A DNA stretch of 64,000 bases from Boesenbergia rotunda (taxonomy: Eukaryota; Streptophyta; Magnoliopsida; Zingiberales; Zingiberaceae), in NCBI GenBank assembly GCA_024364735.1, contig JAGFNQ010010100.1:112805-176804 (forward strand). The letters are read 5' to 3'. This document shows positions 54,166 to 64,000 of the stretch, one piece after another. The stretch's first letter is position 1. Each line of letters opens with the position of its first letter. Position numbers and translations under genes: made by a program. Under the pieces are notes generated by a model. The model was given only the letters and a program-made list of their open reading frames with translations, was not told where the DNA came from and did not search any database.

Positions 54166-55006
54166 ATGGAGAGCTCGAGCGGCTCCTTCGATGCCGACTC
54201 GCTTCTTCCGATCCCTAACCCTATCGCTCGAAGGGCGAAGAAGAGGAGCAAGAAGAAGACGGTGGAGGCGATGGGGCTGGAGGCCGCGTGGAAGGCTGCG
54301 TGGCCGCGGAGGAGCCGGCCCAGCGGCGGAGTGACCCTAGAGGGGTACATGGAGACGGCGGAAGGCGCCGATCCGGTGTTGGAGGGCGCCGTAGGGGTCG
54401 GGAGGACGAGGAGCCTCACCGACGATGACTTGTACGAGCTCAAGGGTTGCTTGGACCTCGGATTCGGCTTCAGCTACGAGGAGATCCCCGAGCTCTGCGG
54501 GACTCTGCCGGCGTTGGAGCTCTGCTACTCGATGAGCCGGTCGTTGGAGGTGACCGGAGAGGCGTCCTCGGCAGCGCAGGACAGCTCTCAGCCTCCAGTT
54601 GCCAATTGGAGAATCTCCCGTCCTGGTAAGATTTTAGTTCTTCCCCGGTTTTGTTTTTTACGCGAAGCAATTTTTCGAGAAATTTCCTGGATCCTAACAC
54701 AGACCCTGAACAAAAAAAAAATTCTAAAACTCTTGAATTTGTTAGCTGTGTAGATTTCTCTGATGATTCCAAACCATCACCCATCGAGATCTTTATGTTG
54801 GTTTACTGAGATCCAATGGTCCAAACCTCCACCTGCTGCCATTATGATCTTCTCATTTTCTTTTCCCCATTTGTTTGATGCTTCATCCTCACTCTTATTC
54901 GATGTCCTTTAACTGCATCTCGTTAGGCGATGATCCTGAAGAAGTTAAAGCGAGACTGAAATATTGGGCCCAAGCAGTGGCATGTACTGTCAAATTGTGT
55001 TGCTGA
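54166..55006 (+). CDS. DUF1685 family protein, two exons
   Basis: Exon 1 is 54166-54625 and exon 2 is 54927-55006, with intron GTAAGA...CGTTAG in phase 1. The product has 179 residues. A basic, nuclear-signal-like RRAKKRSKKK stretch is at 22-31. The conserved DUF1685 core spans about 84-125 (SLTDDDLYELKGCLDLGFGF, PELCGTLPALELCYSM). The second exon supplies the conserved C-terminal piece DPEEVKARLKYWAQAVACTV. Members are common in land plants, and their molecular function is unknown to me. I start it at the first ATG after the TATA box, since an upstream in-frame extension has no ATG. No close neighbour suggests a role. Confidence 0.9.
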
Positions 55007-55739
55007 TGGAACATTGAAAAGTTCTTTAGATTGATTAATCGACCCGTGAATCTATTTCATCAATTCTGTTTGAGATGAGCCAAATTTGCATATAAATCAG
55101 CAGATGAAACCGGAGGAAGAAGATTAACAGAACTGGTCATGAAAAATCTTCATCATCAATCATGTTTCCTTTCATGTTCTATCGACATTATGAATAATGA
55201 ATCATATTTTTGTTGCATTTGAGATGAACTTGGTAACAAAACATGCATCTTCGAATTGACTGTGGATTTCAAACCATTTACGATAAGATTAAAAGGTTCG
55301 CCGATCAGTCCTCTGACATAAAGATCCCATCTTGTGTGGAAAGAACACGGTTTTATGGCCATGACAGTGATGGATTTGGAACCGTATTGAGGGAATGCAG
55401 AAACTTGTTAGGTCAATTTTGTATCTTTGTGATTTATTTCTCGCTTCCTTCCATTTCTGATGTTTTTTTGTTTGTTTGTATGACTTGAATTCCTCCTTGT
55501 TGACTTTGTTCAGTGGGCAGTGTTCACAGACTGCTTTCAGACCTCTTGCTTTTTCCTGCATTTTCTTTAGGATTTTCAATATAATTTTCCCGATAAAAAT
55601 AATAGTGTCTCTTAATTTTAATTTTATATTAAATCTTGCACTTCATGAAACATCCTTTGATAGGGTTGAATAGTGTGGAATAGAATGTTATAGGAATCAT
55701 TCTTGCGGTGTTTCATTAGCCTGAGCGACACGTTGTGCG

Positions 55740-55740
<1 letters not shown>
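55007..55740. other. 3' flank of the DUF1685 gene, no further gene seen
   Basis: Probably contains the 3' UTR. Frames of 60-95 codons on both strands at 55240-55580 have no recognisable motif or codon pattern, and I do not call them genes. Confidence 0.5.

Positions 55741-55744
<4 letters not shown>

Positions 55745-55782
<38 letters not shown>
55745..55782. repeat. TA microsatellite
   Basis: Uninterrupted TA dinucleotides over about 38 bp. Confidence 0.95.
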
Positions 55783-55787
<5 letters not shown>

Positions 55788-55999
55788 TTAATGTCAAGGA
55801 CCTTCTCACGCAAACTCGTACACATCTAGTGTAATTGATTTTTTTTCTTTTATTTTTTTCTTTATTTTTTGCTTGCGATTACCTCTAGGGTTTAGTGTTA
55901 CCATTTGAGTTATAGTATTAAGTACAAAAAAATTTTCAAACCAAAAAAATAGTTAAGATTTGCATAGAGTTTGCACCATAAAATTCTTAGCATAGCAAA

Positions 56000-56004
<5 letters not shown>

Positions 56005-56064
<60 letters not shown>
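56005..56064. repeat. TA microsatellite, left of a MITE
   Basis: About 60 bp of TA repeats that resume at 56349-56391 after the intervening element. Confidence 0.95.
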
Positions 56065-56068
<4 letters not shown>

Positions 56069-56342
56069 TTTTGATCAGCTGCGGACCGCGTGCTGCGGAC
56101 AGGCGCTTGATCGGTCTGGTGACCGATCAGGCACACGAGGTCGTCTTCTCGACACCAACGGCGGCGGCGGCCGCCGCCCCCGAACAAAACTATAACTCAG
56201 GGGGTGAGCGATAAACCCTAGGGATAGGGTGAACCCATCGGGTACGGGTGAACCCGTCGGGGGAGCGTCCGATGGCTGATCAGGAGTGCCTGATCGTTCC
56301 CTGACCGATCAGGCGTCAGTCCGCACGCGGTCTGCAATCAAA

Positions 56343-56348
<6 letters not shown>
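56065..56348. mobile_element. Small MITE embedded in a TA microsatellite
   Basis: About 284 bp with inverted ends: GCGGACCGCGTGC on the left and, reversed, GCAGACCGCGTGC on the right, extending outward through TTTTGAT and inward through TGATCGGTC. TA repeats flank both sides. Insertion into TA microsatellites is known for the micron class of MITEs in rice. The inside has a GGCGGCGGCGGCCGCC run and an AACAAAACTATAAC core shared with the element at 26131. Confidence 0.7.

Positions 56349-56391
<43 letters not shown>
56349..56391. repeat. TA microsatellite, right of the MITE
   Basis: TA repeats that continue the array at 56005-56064. Confidence 0.9.
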
Positions 56392-56393
<2 letters not shown>

Positions 56394-57814
56394 TCTTGTA
56401 AAAATATTAAACTCTAAATTTAAAAAAAATAAAAAATTAATACTAAGTGTTCACAGGTTGCATATAGATTTGGCTGTCGGCGTTGATGAAGCTTTCCTCT
56501 TGGAAATCGAAGATGAGAGGTGGATGGTGGCCAGCGGTGGAAGAGGAGATGACGAAGAGGAAGAGCCTCAGATCCAAAACTCTCAATGGAGATGGCAATT
56601 CGAAGGAGAGGTGGATGAGGTGGATGGTGGTCGGCAGTGGGAGAGGAGATGGCGGTGAGGAAGAGCCTCGGATTCGAGAGCTCTCAATGGAGATGGCCTA
56701 TTCAAAGAGGAGGGGAAGTGGGTGCTGCCTGCATCAGGGAGAAGTTGTCCGTGAGGTTGGCGTGAGATGGGATGGAGTGGACCAAAAGGTGGAACTGCCA
56801 CCTTAACGGTTCTCTGGTCCCGACTCCATAAGTTTCCAGAGGGAGGTAAATCACGGTTATCACTGGTGTGGTGAAGCGCCTGGGGTTGAGGTAATTAATG
56901 CCAGCAGACTAGGATTTTATCTCCGTGCGCAATTGACGACTCTCAAATCTGTGATCTCGACCAAATCGGGAGATGAGATGGAGTGGAGAACAGCTTGATG
57001 ATGGATGGAGGAGACGAGCTAGGTGAGAGGGAGAAGTTGCGGCGTGGTGTGCGTGAGAGATGGCGTTGGGTGAAGAAGGTTCCTTAGGTTATTGTAGCGT
57101 TCTTAATGGGTTTTGGGTTTAGAGATCCGGATTTGGAAGAGGCAATTGGATCCGAATTAATTTGTTTCATGGATCCGGATTGGGGTTGGGTTGAGAAGAG
57201 AGGAAGAGGATCCAAATTTGAAGAGTAGGCGAATTGATTTGGATTTGAGGTTGGAATCATTAAGAGGTGAACTCTTGATTGGGTTGGATGGACCCACCCA
57301 AGTCTCTATTGAGCCTAGCTTCTCTAATGTGAACTAGACTGAGATTGAACCTAGTAGAGATAAATCAACTCGGATGATTTGATCATGATAAATGAACTAG
57401 ATTCTCCCAATCTGGATGAATGATTCAAATGACTCTAGGTCTGTAGCACTCCATCAAGGGCTCCAGATTGAGGTTGTTGATTAGGTTTCCTGATCTCCAT
57501 TAACGTTCCAGATCGCTCCCACACACACACTTAAAAAATAATAATAATAACTAAAAATGCATTCCCTAAATAACACTCAATCATCCTTTGATTATCCTAA
57601 AAGAATAGTTACACGTGACGATCAATTCTTAAAGACTCAAGCATTCATGAACTAAATTGCATGATGACTTCGATCCATCTTAAATAAGTTGACAATGACT
57701 AAGTCTCGTAAGATAACTGATCGTTGCTCCCACTCAAAAAAATAGTTCCTGGTAGAGTTTCACTCAAGCTATTCATGGTTACACGAGAATGAATGACTCT
57801 AGACTTATTATTAT
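56392..57814. other. Intergenic DNA, no gene called
   Basis: 56458-56810 is purine-rich and has an internal duplication of GGTGGATGAGGTGGATGG- and AGAGCCTCNGATNC-like segments about 115 bp apart. Open frames here match nothing I know. 56900-57530 has GGATCCGGATT-type repeats and ordinary intergenic sequence. Confidence 0.5.

Positions 57815-57853
<39 letters not shown>
57815..57853. repeat. Compound TA / GA microsatellite
   Basis: A short TA run followed by GA repeats to about 57853. Confidence 0.9.
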
Positions 57854-58905
57854 TGAGACGAATTTCACGGTATCAACATAAATTATATAATAAATTATTT
57901 TTTATAATTTTGATTATTTAGTACGATAAAGATGAAATTTGATGCTAACCGTTAAAGTAAATTAACAAATCAATTTTCTTAGATCAAATTTTAAGACTTA
58001 TAAAACATAAACTCAATAAAAAAAGAAGCTTACATTTCAATTTTTTAATTAGATTTTAAATTTAAAAAGGTAAAAAAAAAGTAAAATCCTACGTTATTTT
58101 CGTACGTCTAGATGATTCCACTGATTAGTTAGCATTGATTAATTGACGCTAGACTGACCGACTAATATGTTTAGTAATTGATGCTTAGTGCCTAGGCGAC
58201 GACGGTCCACCTATCAATTTTTAGAACACTGCCGTACATTTTCAATCAAGTATCGAACATTTAACACTCATGCAAACAATTCTATTAGACTTGCATAACA
58301 TGTAAAGTTTTTTTTTTATTATCTTGGCGCTTATTTTTCCTCTTCTTCGTTTTTTTTCTTTTCTTTTTTTCTCTCATTGTTTTTTCAACATATCATGCAT
58401 TATCCTGTGCTCAAATATTAAACTCATCCCAACAAACAAACTGTTTGATTTTCCCGTGATGATCAAGCCGTTATTTCTTTGACACATTGAGATGGGCCTA
58501 CTCGACTATGGCAGGCTAGCTAATTGGACCGATCATCATTATACTATCATTCATTCTATTGATACAATTAGATCAGAGCAGTTCCAAACCTCAATTTAGT
58601 TCGACTTAAAATCCACCACCTTTCGAAAATAAAAAACATCCATTTGAATTAGGAATCGAGGGAATATATTAAGTGCGAATATGCAAATTGTATATGATAT
58701 TCGAATTCGAAGTTTAAAAATATAAATAATTTTGGTTGAGCTCCGTTCGAAATAGAATTCGATCTCGATAGAATTGTTCAAATTTTGATTCGAGTAGAAT
58801 CAAATTCTAATTTAAAATAATTTAAATTTGTGTTCCATTAAATTTGAACAGATTAAATTTAAATTTGAAATAATTTATATTATTCAAATCTTTATTTGAA
58901 TATAA
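57854..58905. other. AT-rich intergenic DNA, no gene seen
   Basis: Low-complexity AT-rich sequence. A T/C-rich stretch at 58310-58385 and AATTCGA-type repeats at 58680-58900 are the only visible patterns. Confidence 0.55.
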
Positions 58906-59430
58906 GGGTGAGTAAAAATTTGATTAAATTGAATTAACCTACTGAATTTAAAAATTCGGTTCAATTAATTCGGAAGTTTTTTTTCGAATATATCAATTAC
59001 ATCGGTTTAATCGATTCGGTTTCGAAAATCGAAATTCGATTAAACCGATTAAACTGATATTTTGAATTGAACCGAACCAAATCATAATCGAACCAAATAA
59101 GAAGTAAACCAAATCGCAATCGAACCAAACCGAAATCAAAGCAAATTGATATTATGAGTTGAAACGAATCAAATCAGAACAAATCAAATCGATATTATGA
59201 GTTAAACCGAATCAAATTGGAATCAAACCAAATCAAATCGAAACAAATCAAATCGAACTGAAAAATTCGATTATTTCAGTCAAAAACCAAATTAATCAAT
59301 ATTTTATCGGTTCAGTCGGTTCGGTTTTTGGAAAGTTCCGTTCGATTGGTTTGAAAAAAATTCGGTCGATTTGATTTTGGATTTAATCGGTTCAGTCAGT
59401 TCAGTTTGAACCGATTGCACAAGCATATTT
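58906..59430. mobile_element. Probable MITE rich in AACCGAACC / GGTTCGGTT motifs
   Basis: The left end (AAGGGTGAGTAAAAATT) and the CGGTTNAATCGATTCGGTTT segment are mirrored on the right by GGTTCAGTCGGTTCGGTTTTT (59310-59330) in the same region. The centre repeats AAATCAAATCGAA many times. This resembles common plant hAT-type MITEs, but the right end is decayed and I cannot fix a target duplication. Confidence 0.45.
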
Positions 59431-59997
59431 GAGCCTATTTAAATTAAATTATATAAAAATAATTAAAATTTGATTTGAGTTGATTGAACATTAACTCATG
59501 AACAATTGAACATATATTATGAGTTCAAATTAGATTGGAAAAAAATATTAAATATGTTTGAATTCGATTTTAATTCGATAATTTTAATCGAATAATTTTT
59601 TGAACCGATTCAAAAATTGATGAACAAATTCGATTCGTTTACAAACGATGAAAATGCACAAGCTTCCATAATACGTCAAGAGGAAAACGCTAGGAACGAA
59701 AGAAGAGTAAACGAATGGTAAACTTATACCTATCCCCTCTTTTAGCATCCAAAACAAAGGACATTTTACTGACGTATTACCCTTTTCACCTATCTAAATT
59801 TTAAAATTTCAAAAACACTAAGTTCTTGTTCATTAGGGATGTAATTTTCTTTGAAGTCGATGGACAATTTAATATCCGACTCGAATGACAAAGAATATAA
59901 AAAGACTATTGATATTCGATATTAATTTTTTTTTCTAAAATTTACTAACTAATTTTTTTTAATATTAGGAGTAGACTATATAAATGTTTAATCTATT

Positions 59998-60036
<39 letters not shown>

Positions 60037-60354
60037 GGATGTTAATTCTACTTTTGTTGAATTATGATAGTTGGAATTAATGAAAAAAATTATTGTGTAG
60101 AAGATATACAATTCTTTAATGGATATGGGATGGATATCCAATTTCCGATAGATATAGAAACGGAGGAGATGGAATCCGACCAGAATCTGACCCATTATCA
60201 TTCTTATTTCCTATTATACCTTCCCTTCTTTCCATGTTTAAATTTTTACTTTTCACTCTCAAAATTTTCTCAACCTGTTCAAAGTTTATTGTTGTCAAAT
60301 TACTTAGTCAAATTCAAATATGAGGACATAAATATATTAAGGAGATTTTCATGA
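59431..60354. other. AT-rich intergenic DNA, no gene seen
   Basis: Includes a TA microsatellite at about 60007-60031. Short frames at 60064-60354 have no recognisable features. Confidence 0.5.
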
Positions 60355-60950
60355 ATACATTAGTTTTAGTTTGAACTGATTTGGAGTTCTCTAGATCCAA
60401 CTCTAGATCCAAAATTGGCTAATGAACTTATATTATTCGAAAATTTAAAAATTTGATATTTTTCAAATAAGAGGAGGCCTAGGAAATTTTGTAGTGTGGG
60501 TTAGTGAATATTATTGTTATAAGCCTTATAATGAGTTTGTGATAAATTTTATCAATCATTTGCAAGTTCAAAAATCTTAGCTCTCAATTTACGCTATCTA
60601 ATTTAGATCTCAAGACATGTATACATTAAGAAGGCTAGAATATATTAGTTTTAGTTTGAAATGATACAGAATTCTTATACTATTCGAAGATTTAAAAGTT
60701 TGATATGTTTGGAATCAAGAGAATCCTATGAATTTATTACTGATGTTAATTAGCGAGAATCATTAAAAAGGCTATCCAGTTCAAAAATGCTTTAAAAATT
60801 TTATCAAACTTCAAAAATTTATTATTCTCAATTTATATTATTCAATTCAGATTTGAAGACTTGAATGTATTAAAAAGGTTTTGAAGAATATATTGATTTT
60901 AGTTAAAATGCTTCGAAATCCTTCATTATTTGAAAATTTAAAAATTTTAT
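60355..60950. repeat. Three degenerate tandem copies, about 245-290 bp apart
   Basis: A segment with TTAGTTTTAGTTTGAA, then ATTATTCGAAAATTTAAAA, begins near 60357, 60647 and 60892. Copies are well diverged. The third ends at the ambiguous base 60951 where the Copia fragment begins. Confidence 0.6.
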
Positions 60951-60951
60951 N

Positions 60952-62151
60952 ACCCCAAAAGGATTTTGGAAGAGTTGCATGATTTATCATAGATCTAACC
61001 ATGTCCATCAAGGTTCGATTGCGTCTCTCAGATACACCATTATGCTGTGGTGTATATGGCTGAGTCCATTGATACAATATCCCATTGTCCCTAAGATAAT
61101 CTTGAAACTCTTGACTTAAGTATTCACCACCCCGATCGGATCGAAGTATCTTAATACTATTGCCAAGCTGTTTCTCTACTTCATTTTTGAACTCTTTGAA
61201 TTTCTCAAAAGCTTCAGATTTGTGTTTCATCAAGAACACATACCCGAATCGTGAGTGATCATCGATAAAGGTAATGAAGTAGCTATAGCCTCCTTGTGCA
61301 AGAGTTGACATTGGTCCACATACATCAGTATGTATTAGACCAAGCAATTCTTCCACTGGATTACCTTTTTCGAAAAAGGGTAATTTGGTCATCTTGCCTT
61401 TTAAGCATGATTCACATGTATCAAATGAACCGGGTTCAAATGATTCCAGAATTCCACATCGATGTAATTTGGTCATGCATTTCTTACTTACATGGCCAAG
61501 ACGACAATGCCACGTATAGGAGTCTATTCGATTATCTATTCTAGCACGTTTGTTGCTTACTTCGATATTGAAAACGTCACCGGATAAATCTAACGTGTAG
61601 ATACCATTGCACAATGTTCCGGTCCCATAAAGAACACCATTTAAAGTTATGTAACAACAATTCTTACTAAAAGTTAAATGATAACCCTTTTCATTCAAGC
61701 ATGAAATAGATACAATGCTCTTTATTAACGAAGGAACAAAATAACAATTATCCAATTATAAGACAAGTCCAGTAGGGAGCTTTAGCAAATATGTTCCAAT
61801 GGCAATAGCAGCAATCTTGGCTCCATTTCCAACTCGCAAATTTGCTTCTCCCTTGACGAGTCTTCTTCTATTCCATAGCCCTTGTATGTCATTACATATA
61901 TGTGAGCTACACCCAGTATCAAATACCCAGGTGTACGAGGAAATAGAGTGACTTTCAATAACGAAGATGCCTGAAGAGGATGGGGCATCGGATGCCTTCT
62001 TCTTCAAGGACTCAAGATAAACCTTGCGCTTTCTTCGCCAGTGGCCCTCCTTGCCACAGTGATGGCAAGTGCCTATTGGTGCATTTTCAATCCATTTGTC
62101 CTTAGTTAACTTATTGGTGTCCAAAATGGAAAGCAAATTCAGAGAAGACAT
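60952..62151 (-). pseudogene. Copia pol fragment: zinc knuckle, protease, integrase
   Basis: Minus-strand frame from 62151. It opens with the typical Copia Gag start (SLNLLSILDTNKLTK) but jumps at once to the nucleocapsid knuckle CHHCGKEGHWRRKRK, so the Gag core is deleted. The knuckle's fourth Cys is Arg. The protease region has WVFDTGCSSHICND and GNGAKIAAIAIG. One premature TAA at 61756-61758 interrupts it. The pre-integrase zinc domain follows (LGHVSKKCMTKLHRCG, CESCLKGKMTKLPF). The integrase core has D (HTDVCGPM), D (RSDRGGEY) and E (NGVSERRNRT). Coding stops abruptly after LPKSFWG at the N at 60951. RT and RNase H are absent. Dead copy. Confidence 0.9.
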
Positions 62152-63906
62152 GATCGAGTGATTATCCTAGAAATACAAATTGAGCTTATGTGAGAAGAAT
62201 GATAAAGAATGCATCAACATACATTAATTAAATCCTATTTATTTTTCGAATTGAATAACCCTTTTTATCAATTCGGGAGATCGTAGGAACATCTCCAAAT
62301 AGGTTGATATCCAACCATAGATAAAAACAACCATGGCTGTGGCCATCAAGTTATCCTGAGCTATGAAGGTAGGTAATTATACCGATTACATATCACATAT
62401 ATGTAACTATCACTTTATGCTATCAACTAATTGAATGTTTGTATAAATCATTGGGTTATTAAGTCACTAACAAGTATGCAACAATATACATAGCACCCAA
62501 CTGCACCTCTCTTTACATCGACCTTGGCTGTGGCACAACAAATCGATGCTCCAAGCTTAAGGCTGACCCATTAATCAAGAAATAGTTTTAATATGGTTGA
62601 AGCTCATTCAACCGTTTAGTCAGGCTTGGATGTGTCCAACAACCAAAACTAAGGATTGACCTCTGACTCCAACTATATTAATCATAAACTAATTCCATGG
62701 TTTGAACATGTTGAGGTTCAAGCCGGGAATGGATGTGTCCATCAATCCAAACGAGAAACAAAACTCTGGTTCTAACCATATTAATGGAAGGTGTTGGCCT
62801 TAATATTTTGTAAGGGGTTTTGGGTCTCATCCTTTCTTTTCTAAGCACATTCATGACATATTATTATGTCATGTACTAACGATTTCCTTAATAAAGTATG
62901 TATGTGACTTAATTTATCAAGTCTCATTAATTGAATTAGGAACCAGATTTCCTAATTCTAATTTCATACTTTATTTAAGGAATTGTTTTGGGAAATAATT
63001 TCCTAAATTGTCATAATCAATTTCGGAAATAATATGTTTAAGACTTTGATTTCTCTAAATCAAATCTTATTAAATTATGATACAGATTCCCTTAATTCAA
63101 CCACATATTATTTTCATGAAAATCTTATTTAAGAAAACTCTATAGGAAACCATTTTCCTAATTAATTTTGGAGACAACAATATGTAAGAGCATCACCTCT
63201 TAAATCAAATAAGGAAATTTTCGTTTGAGAATCACTCCAAAATTTCCAAGATTTGATTACATATTTTATTTATGGATTTATTAATTTCAACAAATTATTT
63301 TCTTTGGGTGGCTCCCCGAGGCTCAGATACCAAAAAAAAAGAATTTGTTGTAAATCTAATTTGGTCCGCTCCCCGAGGCGTAACCAAATTAAACATGACA
63401 ATTTTATTCAAAATAGGAAATTAAATTACAACAACTAACTTTAAATTGGACGGCTCCCCGAGGCTCAATCCAAAATGAAGAATTTTGTTAATAATTTAAA
63501 ACCAATTCGAATTTAATTGTCAATTAATAATCCATAAATTTGTCTAGACTTTCATGAAAGAAAGTACCCAAAATTGCGAGATTTCATAATAGGTTTTCAG
63601 AATAATTGTAAGTTTCTGGTATAAAGAAAACTTACATATTTCCAAAATTAGAAAATTTCCAAAATAGAAAATTTCCAAAATTAGAAAGTTTCCAAAAATG
63701 GGATGTTTTCACAATTATCATAAAATTTCAGAAACTAGGATATTTCAAAAGTTTGCGAAATTTCATGAGGATTTCTAAACTTAGAAATTCCTAAATCTAA
63801 AATTTATCATAATTGGAAAGTTTCCATAATTGGAAAATTTTCCAAAATTGAGATCATGACAAAGTTTTCCGCAAAACAATTATATGATTATGTCGAACAC
63901 TGACCA
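62152..63906 (-). other. Copia 5' untranslated leader
   Basis: About 1.75 kb between primer site and gag start, unusually long. It has no open frame of note, repeated GGATGTGTCCA and CCTTGGCTGTGGC segments at 62320-62760, three hairpins at 63301-63475, and a degenerate AGAAAATTTCCAAAATT repeat at 63640-63850. Confidence 0.65.
63301..63475 (-). other. Three hairpins with a shared GCTCCCCGAGGC loop
   Basis: GCTCCCCGAGGC occurs at 63311-63322, 63368-63379 and 63452-63463. Flanking arms pair in each case: TTTGG with CCAAA, ATTTGGT with ACCAAAT, and TTGGA with TCCAA. The arms differ but the pairing and loop persist. Confidence 0.75.
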
Positions 63907-63919
63907 GGCTCTGATACCA
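63907..63919 (-). promoter_or_regulatory. Copia primer-binding site (initiator tRNA-Met)
   Basis: The minus strand reads TGGTATCAGAGCC, the exact standard Copia site, one base from the LTR start. Confidence 0.95.
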
Positions 63920-63920
63920 C

Positions 63921-64000
63921 TGTTTGGGACCGGGTGCATGTTGACATGGATACGGGTTCGTAATTTTTAAAATTTTATTACGTGCAGCGGAAGTTTTAGC
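63921..64000 (-). repeat. Copia 5' LTR, cut by the window end
   Basis: Begins TGTTTGGGACCGGG on the plus strand next to the primer site. Only its last 80 bp are in view. Confidence 0.85.

Noticed and set aside
55243..55579. Frames of about 80-96 codons downstream of the DUF1685 gene
   Set aside because: No motif, no splice context linking them to the gene and no family resemblance.
56458..56806. Purine-rich frames of 66-107 codons
   Set aside because: They contain a DNA-level duplication, differ in frame and match no family. Not enough evidence for a gene.

Overview
This is nuclear DNA from a flowering plant, most likely a monocot with a large, transposon-filled genome. Two host genes with plant-type introns and GC-rich first exons (nicotinamidase and a DUF1685 protein) and several plant LTR retrotransposon lineages support this. 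A Zingiberales-type source is a weak guess from the style of the repeats, not something the sequence proves. About three quarters of the window is transposon-derived.

Layout. 1-4457: AT-rich tandem repeats, then a broken Copia (SIRE/Maximus-like) gag fragment, its primer-binding site and one LTR, all minus strand. 5031-17988: a complete 13-kb Ty3/Gypsy element of the Tat lineage (called G1 here), minus strand, with a perfect target duplication (AAACT), long open gag-protease and pol frames, a 165-bp tandem array, and a separate spliced gene on the opposite strand with its own TATA box. 18.8-19.7 kb: two tandem inverted-repeat units. 20537-23887: a five-exon nicotinamidase gene whose last intron holds a Mutator-type MITE with a SINE inside it. 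25.9-27.2 kb: small repeats and a foldback element. 27265-32181: G2, a deleted Tat-like element with a 144-bp array. 32604-52954: G3, another Tat-like element (plus strand), with a broken gag, no pol, a 112-bp array, an antisense gene remnant and a truncated right LTR. Inside the G3 array sits A1 (36982-46964), a non-autonomous Athila-like element with 2.7-kb LTRs and a CTCGG target duplication. The G3 antisense gene is in turn split by a Copia-LTR-like insert (about 48.7-50.27 kb). 52955-53469: a hAT-type MITE. 54166-55006: a two-exon DUF1685 gene. 55.7-56.4 kb: a MITE embedded in TA microsatellites. 60952-64000: a broken Copia element, minus strand, running off the window end.

The most interesting theme is a shared architecture in three different Tat-like families (G1, G2, G3). 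Each has a GC-rich tandem array just beyond the gag/pol side. In G1 and G3 this array lies between convergent transcription units, the retroelement genes on one strand and a spliced antisense gene on the other. The array units have different lengths and mostly different sequence (165, 144 and 112 bp), yet all carry the same 16-bp dyad (consensus GCGTGGGTCGCCACGC), whose arms change in a compensated way. Two of them also share a second hairpin module. The same families share a block next to the polypurine tract and, for G1 and G3, a U5 hairpin and a TATA decamer in the antisense promoter.
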